A stretch of 64,000 nucleotides of DNA, taken from Toxoplasma gondii ME49 (lineage: Eukaryota; Apicomplexa; Conoidasida; Eucoccidiorida; Sarcocystidae). Numbering within the stretch: position 1 is the first letter of the stretch; each line of letters starts with the position of its first letter. Location: positions 1,285,874-1,349,873 of the forward strand of contig NC_031478.1 in NCBI RefSeq assembly GCF_000006565.2, written 5' to 3'. A program made the position numbers and the translations under genes. This document shows, piece by piece, positions 56,401-64,000 of this stretch. Below the pieces are notes generated by a model. It saw only the letters and a program-made list of their open reading frames with translations, had not been told where the DNA came from and made no database searches.

Positions 56401-59400
56401 GCCCGGTCGGTGGCACACTGGGGGCATGAGGCTACTCTTTTTTTAACTCCCCAGTCGTGCGAGCTCTTGCGTCTCGAATTGTGTGAAGACGCTTGGTGAG
56501 TAGATGGAAGAACTTCATGCACGGTTGATAGAGCCCAGGGCGTTCAACAAACGTGAAGCCGCTATTGCTGTTGCCTGTTTTTTCAGATTCTTCGGACTGT
56601 CCTGACGGCTATCCTTGATGTCCGCCCCCGAGTTGACAGGGCGGAAGCTCCCCTGTCTCCTTCTGATAGAGAGCGTGGGGGGGCAGCGCCACCGGCTGAG
56701 GCTGTAACGATTTTTGCTTGGATGCTGGTGGACGCGGCAGTTCTCCCAGACGAAGAAAAGGAAGAAGAAACTGCGAAGGATGCCACTAAAGTTCCTAGAG
56801 ACGAGTCAGGAAAGGGTGTCTCCGAAGCGGCGCTTGTGTCCTCCATGGAGCTACGGAATATAAGCCGTTCTGTCGTGTCCTGGCTTTCTGAGCAGCCCGC
56901 ATGGAGTCGTGAGGTCCAGGCGGTGCTTGGGCGTTTTGTGCAGAAGTGTGAGCCGGAACAAGAAGTCGAGAAGAAAGACGACTCCCAGAAACGTTTGGAA
57001 GCCTTGGTCACCTCTGTCTTCAAGGCCTTCGCCGCGTTTGTCCCCGCCTTTCCGGAATCTCTGGCATTGAGCAAAAACGATGGAGTATCAGCTCCTGGCT
57101 CGGCGGCTGAAGGCCAAGCCACAAAACGCGACGCGGAGAACAGGCGAGTTGGTGGCAGGCTCGTGATGAGCGGACAACCCCCCCAAAGCACAAGTGTGGA
57201 GGCGAACAAGCAAACATCCCTCGCCTCCCTCCCCTTCTTCTCGTCTTCCTTCGTGGGTGCCTCGTGTCTTCCGCCTTCCTTAGGCGTCAACGCAGTGTCC
57301 TCCTCGGTCTTGGCCCAGGCATGCATCGCGCCTGGTTCGCCCTCTGTTCGTGCGGCTTTCAGAAACGCCTTCTTGCCTCCAGGGGGCGAAGAAGGGAGAA
57401 GGAGGACAGTTCTCGAATACGGCCTTCGTTGCAATCTGTGGGTCCTGCTCGAGCTCGGGCTTCGGAAATACTTCACTCAAGGTTCTCCTCTCTCTTTCAA
57501 ACCTCACACGCCTTCTTGGCCTCCCGTCTCTCCCGACGCCCCGTCCCTGCTCGTTCGCCTTGTCGCCCAGCGTCTCCGACTCGGAGATGACCTTCGCCCC
57601 ACGACCCAGCCTCTCTCCTCTTCTCTCGCTTCTTCTTTGTTGACATGTGAGCTTTGCGGAGAGAAAGGAGACCGATTGGTTCGCGGCCGCCTTCTTCCCT
57701 TTGGCCATGGCCTTTCGCTACACTCGGAGTGCATAGCCTGGTCGGTGGATCCTGCGCTGTTGCCGAGTCTGGCGAATCCGCGTCTCGCACTGGGCGTCGT
57801 TTCCTCGGCAGCTGGCCTGCAGGACGCTCAGGAGCCCCGAGGGGCCCACGCGCGACGCTCAGGGGAGCCGCTCGGGGACGCCTGTGTGACACACGCGGCA
57901 GAGACAGTGCCCGTGCATGCGTTGGAGGCCGAGAAGGAGGACGGAGAAGAACGAGCCTTGAAGAGACCGAAAACGACTCCGATCGGCGTCGGGGCTGCTG
58001 CGTCAGGTGGAACCCACACCCCAGACGTCGTGGAGACAGCTGGGCCTTGTGGTCCTTCGCCTGCGGTGTTCCGCATGCCGACCTCCGTGGAGCCGTTTCT
58101 CGAGCTTCCTGTGTGTCTGCCTCCCATCGAAATCCCGAGCGAAGAAGTGACTGAAGTCGTCGCAGATGCCGCTGTCTCTCGCTGCGTCTGGTGCTCGAAG
58201 TTGGGCGCCTCTGTTTACTGCTCTGCTCCCGAGTGCTCTGTGAAGCTGCACCTGGCCTGCGCCTTCGCTGCGGCCACAGACCCCCGCGCCGCTGCATGCG
58301 GCAGTGGGGAGGCTCTGAAAGAGGGCGAGCCTGTGGGGCTACAGCGGGGTCGAGAGGGAGGCGAAGAGACGAGACGAAGAGACAGAGAAGACTTCCAAGT
58401 TCGCCTGCCTCGGGAAGAGAGAGAGCTCTCGGAGACGCGGAATCGAGCGTTCCCCATCCACGTTGTCTTCAGTCGCAGGCAAATATGGTGTCATGCATGT
58501 TGGAAATCCTTCCCCTGTCGACCCGGCGTCGCGCAGCGTTGGTTCGACCCCCTCTTTGTCGCCCTCGAGGGACTGTCAGGAAGTGTATGTTTCATTGTGG
58601 CTCGGCAGCTGTCTCAGTCGATCCGACTGCGGCCTCCGTGTGTTCGCCTACGAGACCTTCCAACTGCGGAGCAGGAGTCGAGTGCAACCGTTGCAGCTGC
58701 ACTGTTGCCTTTCTCGGGCTTCTTCTCCCTTCTCCCGCCTCCCCAGACTTTGGCGCCGACTCCTCCTTCCTTCCCCACGAAGCCATGTCACTTGTTCTCC
58801 TTCACGCCGATCTACGGGAATGTTGAGAGTCTGCTCGCGCCTCTCTTTGCCTTTTTGGTCTCCTCTTCGTCTCTGCTTCTCCCCGCTTCTTCTTCGCCCT
58901 CCTCCTCCCTGGCGGCCGTATGGTCTCAGAAGGTCGCCTTATATACGAAGCAAAAGAACCTGGTTGCCGCCCTCGCGCCGTTCCTCCTGCGCTCGCCCTC
59001 GCTTCTCGGCGCTCTCGTCGCCTCCGTCGACAGTCGCCAGGTCCTCCGGCGCCTGGGGAAAAGGACGGCATGTCTCGACCTGCCGGAGCGGCCCGGCGCC
59101 AAAGGTTTGCGGAGACACTTGGGGCGGGGTCAGGTCGAAGCGCCCACCCACGGGGATCTCCAGAGGCCCAGCGACCTCGCGAATGCGTCGACGCAAGATG
59201 CACTCGTGGACGCCTGTCTCTCTGCCTGCTTGGGGTCCGGATGGTCAGACGAGGAGGTCTTTCAGCTTCGCCAGCAAACGCTCCCTCAGGGCGACTTCTG
59301 GCTCGGCGGGAGGCCCTGTGCTGCGGTGGGAACCTCGACGCACATGGACGCGCTAAGCCAGCACCGGAGGGACGACGTCGCGGGAAGCAGCAGAGCCGCT

Positions 59401-62400
59401 CAGCCTCTCATCGACGGCCGAGCGCGACAGGCCTGGAACTCTGCACGAGAACGCCCCGAGAAGGTCCCGGAGAGAGATGCAATGTCGCGGGCGGACGTGG
59501 GCAGCGATGGAGTCGCAGGAACCGAGGACGCACACGAGGAGAGACACAACGGCGTTGAGGAGTCGTTCGACGCTCTCAACGTTGAAGCCGAGAACGACTT
59601 TAAGAGAGCGGAACCTTTGGCTCACTCAGGTGGAGACGCGAAGGAGAAGGCGCAGGACTTCGGAACGAGTCGTCAACCTGGCCCTGCCCATTCGGCAACC
59701 GCCCACGACCTCTCGTCCTCTCTCTTCTCCGACGCGTCCCTGAAACGTCTCTCGGCTGCACTGGCCGCGTCGTCGCCTCTCACGTCCACTTCGGCTTCTT
59801 CGCTCTCATCGACTCTTTCTCCAGCATCTCCCCTTTCGCCCGCGTCGCTGCCTCGGTTCGCTGTTGAGGAGAAGAGACACCACGTGATTCGCCATGGGGC
59901 CCTCACGGTGTTGAACGTTGGAACGCCGCTCTCCTACGACGGCGGCACTTGCGTCTTTCCAATTGGATTTGTCTCCGTTCGTCGCTTCCCGCTCCCGCCG
60001 TGTCTCCAGACGGCGGAGCGTTGCTGGCGACGCGCAGCCGCGAGGCCGCGGGTGGGCTCGGCCTCGTCTTCTTCGCCGCAAGCAGAGAAGAAGCATCCGG
60101 AAGAGCGAAGAAGCTCAGAGGCACAGCGGAGGCCAACTCGGGGGTCGTATGTTTGCTCTATCTCCTTGAGAGACGGCCAGCCTTTCTTCACCATTGATAT
60201 CCTGGCCTCGTCTTTCGGACGCAGAAGAATGTGTGCATGTATCTTCGCCTGGCTGCCTTCTTCCTGTCGCGGGGAAGCTCATACCGAGCGAGCGATTCTA
60301 CAGCCGCCAGACGGAGAAGGCGAGGGCGCTGCCAGAGCCATTGTTTTGGAAGCGAAGAACGGCGAGAAGGAGATGTCAGAGCTACGAATAAGCAGCGGCG
60401 CGAACAACAGGGAACTCGATGCAACCATGGGAGATTCTCCACTGTCGACTGGGACACGGTAAGGCGAGGGTCGAGAGACGCGACAATGTCCGAAGAGGGC
60501 GAAAGTGTAGATGGTCGAGCAGGTTCATCTCGATGGCTTTCAGGTTTTGAAAGGAGGGAGAGAATGAACTGCTGTTCACCTTGGTTTATGATAACTGGAA
60601 GAACGTTACATCCACGTGCTTTGCTTCGTCCCCGCCGCGGGCGCGAACGCTCCCTCTGTTTTTGCTGAGCCGTTTTGGAGTGAATCTGCCTGTGCATCTA
60701 TTTTCGGTGCCAACATCCACAGCGACAGATGTCGGTGTCTCTTCTTGACAAGCGGCAACACAGGGTGGCCGCAACGAGGCCCAAAGAATCACACATGCGC
60801 CTGCGTCGATGACATCGACGCCCCCTTTTGCATGCGCTGTTCATCGCTTGAAGTGCATGCGCAGAGGTGCATGCAGAGGCGAGGAAGCCCAGGAGGTTTT
60901 GACCCGCGTCTGTGGAGTGCTCCTGTCTCCTTCGGCGTGGAAAACTGGGTGTCTCCAAGCACCAACAGCCATGCGGCTTTCGTTTCTCGGAGTCGAAGGC
61001 CAGAGGTGAACTGACGTTTTTCCGTTTTCTCTTCTTCGCAGACGCAGCCAGGACGCGGAAGTTCCGGTCGAGAGCCAGAGGCACAGTTCGCTTGAGAGAC
61101 AGGTCGACAAGGACACAAAGAGACAGGACGCAGAGAAGGACTGCGCACCTGTCTGGGGCTGGCGTCTGGCGGAAGGCGCCGACCTGGAGGAGACGTTTGC
61201 GCGGTTTCTGTCTCTGTTCCACCTCCGAAGACCAGCATATGTCGAGCAGGCTCTTCGAGGTAAAGGTCTTGAAAACAAGGCGACAATCCCCGAAGGCGAG
61301 GAGAACGAGCTGAGGGCGGCGGCGAAGCGGAAGAGGGAAGCAGAACCTGACGAAAGGTCTCACAAGAAGTTGGGTGTGAGTCAGGAGACCGAACGGAACG
61401 CCTCGGAAGCTGGCGAAGCCGAAGCGCCTGCAGTTCGGGAGTTCTCGATTTCTGGCTACACTTTCTTTGGCATCAATTCGCCCTACGTTGTCGAGCGAAT
61501 CAAACCGAAAGTCTTCGATGTCCTCGCTTGGCGAGCGCTCTCCCGTCTAGGCGACGCTCATCACAACCGCTTAGGCGTCTTGATCGGCAACTGCCATCGA
61601 ATGGAGCAGTAAGACGTGGAGACCGTCCGAGAACTCAGGGAGGGGCTGTCTCGCCTTTGCTCTTCACACACGCATGGAGTTTCATGACATGGCCGCGTCG
61701 TGCTTGTGTTCCTCGATTCTGGCCTTCCTGTACCTCTCTCGGAGAGTCGAGAGAGACCGTGGAGGTCTGCGCGCGGAGCTTGCAGCCTTCAGGGTGTGCA
61801 CTGTCGCTTCTCGAACAGGCTGGGGACGTACGGTGACGTCAGCGGCCTACAGAGCATGGCAGAGACGACTGTCTAACATGTAGCGGCTGCCTAGGCTATG
61901 TAGTGCAGTCCCTAGGGCGCTATAAGTGGATAAGGACGCGGTGCCCGTGCCCCGCGATCCAGCCTCGGTAAAACTCGAGGCGAATGCACCGAGAGATGCG
62001 AGCACCTGGAAACCTTCATCCGATCTCTGTTCCGCGGCCCACAACGCCCTTGGCAAGGACCTTTTATCTCTTTAGCCTACCTCGGTGTTAGGATTCGACC
62101 AAAGAAAGCGTTCACGAATGGAACAAGGACTGTCTGCGCTTGTGTTTGGAAAAACGATTTTGATAGGTCGCAAGGAACGTTTCATGCACTGCAAAAGCAT
62201 TACGAAACGTGGTTGGGTCCTGGACACCGCGCCAACAGGATCTGGCTGTTTGCAACTCCCATGTCTTCACGCATGCAGTGGATGCTGTCTCTGGTTGCCG
62301 CGTCTCAGATGGGAGCGACGGTGGCCCAAGGCGGCGCCACCGGCACAGAGCCGAGCCGGGGGCAGACAGCGCGAGGTGGCGGGCGAGCCGCAGTTGGGGG

Positions 62401-62607
62401 TGCCGCGCGATCTGCTCACCCATCCGCTCGACGAAGACACAAAGGCGGAAAACCTCGACGAGCTGATGGTCTGCTCGTTCAATCGAATCAGCGAAAAGGT
62501 CCGGAAGCGAAGCTGCATTTTCTCGTATACACATATCTACGTATTAGGGTGTATGTCCGTGTATAAAAACGATATCCATGCATGTCCCTACTCATATACA
62601 TATATAC

Positions 62608-62682
<75 letters not shown>

Positions 62683-63414
62683 TATTTAAAGCGGCACAGC
62701 ATTAGAGGAGATACACGTGATCGACTGCGTTTGTGTTTGATCAATCAAGTGACTCGACCAATGTGAATGCAGAGTCTCATAGGTTTTGAGGAAATGGACC
62801 GTGTGCGAATATGAGGAGTGGTGTCGACGACGGCCTCGATCACTTTGCATTCTTGAGAGGCCAGTGCGTCGCGATCGACTGTTTTGTCACTAGCACGGTT
62901 TCGCACGATTGAGTTCTGAATCGGTTGGATTCAAATCGTTCTTCTCTGTTCTCGTTCGCCTCTCTCATCCATGCCCCTCGTCTCTTCTTTTCCGTCTCAT
63001 CCGTAGCCCCGTTACGCAACCGTGTTTCGGTCTTTCTCGTCTCTCTGTTCTTGTAGTAGGTTCGTCTCATTTCCACTCGGTCTCTGCGTTGTTGCCATTC
63101 ACTTTCAGACAGGAGAACCGCTCGCGCATGCAGACTCCTCAGCGTTGTTGGCATCCGGCGTCGCGCCTTCGCTGAGCTCTTCCGGCTTCGCCTCTGCTTC
63201 TTCCTCGCCAGCCTTGCCACTGTTTCCAGCATCGTCGTCTCGCTCTGTCTCTGTTCTCTCGCGAGCGAAAGCGAAAAGACAATTCGACCAGCTTCCACCC
63301 TCCATGCAGTACCGGTATCTCCAGTCGGTCGGAGTCGACGACCGCCTCAGCGTACGGTCCAGCACCATCCATGGGCAAGGCCTCTTCGCGAATGTGCCGC
63401 TCGCCGAGGGCGAG
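36045..63414 (+). CDS. MLL/trithorax (KMT2)-type SET methyltransferase, 3'-truncated by window
   Basis: Eleven predicted exons (36045-41418, 41840-42289, 42687-43893, 44224-45933, 46530-49891, 50376-52657, 53133-56102, 56587-60458, 61042-61608, 62309-62498, 63109-63414) join with matching phase at every junction. They give 7,430 codons before the window ends. Domain order: disordered N-terminus (1-1,800), PHD cluster (about 2,200-2,920), bromodomain (about 2,925-3,020), further Cys-rich PHD-like modules, extended PHD, FYRN, FYRC, and the N-terminal edge of SET. That order is diagnostic of KMT2/MLL/trithorax proteins, which methylate histone H3 lysine 4 in COMPASS-like complexes in the nucleus. 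H3K4 specificity is inferred from architecture, since the SET core is outside the window. The ATG at 36,045 (GACAATGG) is preferred over one 18 bases upstream. Confidence 0.88.
41592..41620. repeat. (TA)n microsatellite, KMT2-like intron 1
   Basis: Alternating TA with one ATAC interruption, about 220 bases upstream of the exon 2 acceptor. Confidence 0.9.
41840..42289 (+). CDS. KMT2-like exon 2
   Basis: Residues 1,792-1,941. It starts with a folded-looking stretch ([20 protein letters not shown]) and continues with Ser/Pro/Ala-rich linker. The acceptor is CTTTTCAG. The preceding intron holds a (TA)n tract at 41,592-41,620. Confidence 0.8.
42687..43893 (+). CDS. KMT2-like exon 3: start of first PHD finger
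   Basis: Residues 1,942-2,343. It opens with a structured basic/aromatic stretch ([19 protein letters not shown]), then an acidic/basic linker and a poly-Ser run (43,436-43,473). The first zinc ligands appear as CRTCC (43,484 on). The second set is [12 protein letters not shown] (43,826-43,861), the C-x2-C...H-x2-C half of a PHD finger. The two halves are separated by about 110 residues. The exon ends in GG|GTACGA. Confidence 0.82.
43436..43473 (+). repeat. Poly-Ser TCT/TCG tract in KMT2-like exon 3
   Basis: A short imperfect TCT/TCG/TCA run, read in frame as Ser, placed just before the first PHD cysteine pair. Confidence 0.8.
44224..45933 (+). CDS. KMT2-like exon 4: PHD cluster
   Basis: Residues 2,344-2,913. 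After ~320 residues of low-complexity linker comes [13 protein letters not shown] (45,207 on), where the closing C-x2-C of one PHD abuts the opening pair of the next. It continues with [35 protein letters not shown] and QFCPVC, then [15 protein letters not shown] (45,834-45,878). The last finger is closed by CPVC at the start of exon 5, so this is a linked PHD array like PHD1-3 of MLL1. Confidence 0.87.
46167..46250. repeat. 18-bp tandem repeat in KMT2-like intron 4
   Basis: Four full copies and one partial copy of GATTCGTCTCTTTAGAAG, with only single-base differences, inside the intron between the PHD and bromodomain exons. The unit is a multiple of three and is open on the minus strand, where it would read as repeated SKETNP. 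Confidence 0.92.
46530..49891 (+). CDS. KMT2-like exon 5: bromodomain and further PHD-like finger
   Basis: Residues 2,914-4,034. CPVCR closes the last PHD of exon 4. The bromodomain follows at once (46,560-46,860): [52 protein letters not shown], with the usual acetyl-lysine-binding Asn position kept in VNMPN. After a long linker, a second Cys-rich module occurs at 48,624-48,790 ([36 protein letters not shown]) and at 49,008-49,050 ([14 protein letters not shown]), which looks like one PHD finger with inserted sequence. The exon ends AAAG|GTGAGA. Confidence 0.87.
50376..52657 (+). CDS. KMT2-like exon 6: low-complexity linker
   Basis: Residues 4,035-4,795. Mostly Ala/Ser/Pro- and Gln-rich disordered sequence. 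It has short helix-prone stretches that may be docking motifs: [31 protein letters not shown] and [18 protein letters not shown] (52,398-52,451). No zinc motif. Acceptor CTGCAG, donor TCG|GTAGGT, phase 0. Confidence 0.8.
53022..53043. repeat. (TA)n microsatellite, KMT2-like intron 6
   Basis: A short alternating TA run about 90 bases upstream of the exon 7 acceptor. Confidence 0.9.
53133..56102 (+). CDS. KMT2-like exon 7: linker with scattered Cys pairs
   Basis: Residues 4,796-5,785. A Gln/Leu helix at the start ([24 protein letters not shown]) is followed by Pro/Ala/Gly-rich sequence. The last third holds Cys pairs: [11 protein letters not shown] (about 55,154), VKCGFCGRL (about 55,480), CSACC (about 55,708) and GICAKCG (about 55,880). 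Their spacing fits no zinc module I can name. The exon ends TTCCAA|GTAAGC. Confidence 0.8.
53700..53748 (+). repeat. 12-bp coding tandem repeat (TTSA units)
   Basis: Three near-perfect copies of GCGACGACCAGC with a fourth degenerate copy, in exon 7 of the KMT2-like gene, encoding repeats of Ala-Thr-Thr-Ser. Confidence 0.8.
56587..60458 (+). CDS. KMT2-like exon 8: extended PHD and FYRN
   Basis: Residues 5,786-7,075. A helical segment ([14 protein letters not shown]) comes first. The pre-PHD half of an extended PHD reads [12 protein letters not shown]...[11 protein letters not shown] (57,648-57,745). Its PHD half reads [26 protein letters not shown] (58,182-58,270), with WCHACW near 58,488. 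An insertion of about 150 residues separates the halves. FYRN is recognisable as [12 protein letters not shown] (59,954-59,989) and [19 protein letters not shown] (60,147-60,203). The exon ends ACACG|GTAAGG. Confidence 0.87.
61042..61608 (+). CDS. KMT2-like exon 9: FYRC domain
   Basis: Residues 7,076-7,264. FYRC is split by a charged insertion. [19 protein letters not shown] comes first, and the FYRC signature [20 protein letters not shown] follows (61,442-61,500). It corresponds to the family's SGexxFGLSxPxVxxLI. In MLL proteins FYRN and FYRC fold together into one module that holds the cleaved N- and C-terminal parts. Acceptor CTTCGCAG, donor GAGCA|GTAAGA. Confidence 0.87.
62309..62498 (+). 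CDS. KMT2-like exon 10: link between FYRC and SET
   Basis: Residues 7,265-7,328. It carries [20 protein letters not shown] and CSFNRISEK, plausibly a pre-SET helix. The chosen acceptor (GCGTCTCAG) has the best pyrimidine tract. Two other AGs, giving starts at 62,279 and 62,366, keep the same phase. The donor is GAAAAG|GTCCGG. Confidence 0.6.
62593..62686. repeat. Long (TA)n microsatellite, KMT2-like intron 10
   Basis: The longest TA tract of the window, about 94 bases with ATAC and GTAT interruptions, in the intron just before the SET-encoding exon. Confidence 0.92.
63109..63414 (+). CDS. KMT2-like exon 11: N-terminal edge of SET domain
   Basis: Residues 7,329-7,430. A Ser/Ala linker leads into [14 protein letters not shown], then [16 protein letters not shown] and VPLAEGE. 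This is the MLL/trithorax form of the SET-N motif (FRYL...V..S.IHG.GLFA...I..GE). The exon ends exactly after GE at a strong donor (GTAAGC). The NHSC, EL.YDY and post-SET Cys motifs are not in the window, so the gene continues past 64,000. Confidence 0.85.
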
Positions 63415-64000
63415 GTAAGCGCGGGGATGCGGTTTCGGAGACGTTCCCCGAAACAACGCCGCAGACGCAAAGTTCCGCTGCGCGACAAACGCGGAGGCGG
63501 CGACGCTGTGGGGAGTTCTGCGGTGCGTGGAAGTCGTTCGTATGCCTGCTTTCGAACGCGAAGGAAGGAGGAAAGAAGAATCTTTGTCTCGCTCAGTTTT
63601 TTCGTGTGCCGCATTTGCTTGGCTTCCTGTGGTGCTTTCCGCGTCTCGGATTTGCGCCAGAGGCTCGGAATCAGCGTCAGGGGGAGTCTTTCGCAGTTGT
63701 GCCTGCTCGAATTGTGTCCTTCTTCTCCCTTTCGTCTTTTTCTACTTTCCACGGTTCACCACGGAGAAAGCAGTCTTTTACAGCCCCGTGTATGCCATCG
63801 CTTTTGTCTGTCCTCTGCGTCTCCCCCACGGGCGTCTCTGTGCGCCTCGGTGTTTCGTCTTCCCATGCAGTTCGTCTAGCCTGTGTATCGCGACAAAGAC
63901 GCTTCAGCCGAGCTGCAGTTGGGGGACTCCAGCAGCGTCGCGCGAGAGGCGGTGCAGCTGCGCGACCTCTCCAGGCTCGTTTAATCGCCGGGCGGTTCTT
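63415..64000 (+). other. Intron 11 of KMT2-like gene (window end)
   Basis: Begins with a strong donor directly after the SET-N motif. No SET core motif (NHSC, YDY) is found in any frame. A coding-looking stretch at about 63,888-63,984 is discussed among the rejected items. Confidence 0.55.

Noticed and set aside
63888..63984. Coding-looking stretch beginning VYRDKDASAELQLGD, ending in a stop, as a possible next exon of the SET gene
   Set aside because: It needs an unusual acceptor (CGTCTAG). It does not contain the EYxGE strand expected after the SET-N motif, and it would end the protein before the catalytic core.
1..64000. tRNA, rRNA, CRISPR array, insertion sequence or other complete mobile element
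   Set aside because: I saw no cloverleaf-like tRNA, rRNA core, regularly spaced repeat array, transposase or terminal inverted repeats. The mitochondrial fragments are the only foreign-type insertion I can support.

Overview
The window looks like nuclear DNA of a coccidian apicomplexan, most likely Toxoplasma gondii or a very close relative (Hammondia, Neospora). The reasons are intron-rich genes with pyrimidine-rich acceptors, very long low-complexity coding exons with poly-Ser runs, many (TA)n microsatellites in introns and spacers, frequent TGCATGC motifs, and a degraded mitochondrial cox1 fragment inside nuclear DNA. The organism call is inferred from style and gene content. No alignment was run.

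Layout. 1-2.9 kb: no confident gene. 2.9-11.2 kb (+): nine-exon TBC-domain Rab GTPase-activating protein. 11.2-14.3 kb: spacer. 14.35-20.8 kb (+): JmjC (cupin_8-type) oxygenase in nine exons. 22.1-24.9 kb (-): single-exon GRP170/HYOU1-type ER HSP70, convergent with the JmjC gene. 25-30.2 kb: long spacer with a complex TA repeat. 30.2-30.6 kb (+): small single-exon protein phosphatase 1 inhibitor-3 (PPP1R11/YPI1 family). About 31.9-32.7 kb: mitochondrial DNA remnants (NUMT). 32.9-34.7 kb (+): a probable four-exon gene of unknown function. 36.0 kb to the window end (+): one giant gene for a trithorax/MLL (KMT2)-type histone methyltransferase.

The giant gene is the main content. Eleven phase-compatible exons give 7,430 codons before the window ends. 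The domain order is a disordered N-terminus, a PHD cluster, a bromodomain, more PHD-like modules, an extended PHD, FYRN, FYRC, and the start of a SET domain. This is the order seen in animal MLL1, with large low-complexity insertions. Only the first strand or so of SET is in the window, and the catalytic core lies beyond 64 kb.

The genes do not form an obvious pathway. Two are chromatin- or oxygenase-related (KMT2-like, JmjC), one acts in membrane traffic (TBC GAP), one in ER folding (GRP170) and one in phosphatase control (inhibitor-3). Exon boundaries were set by eye from GT/AG sites and were accepted only when reading phase was kept across every junction.
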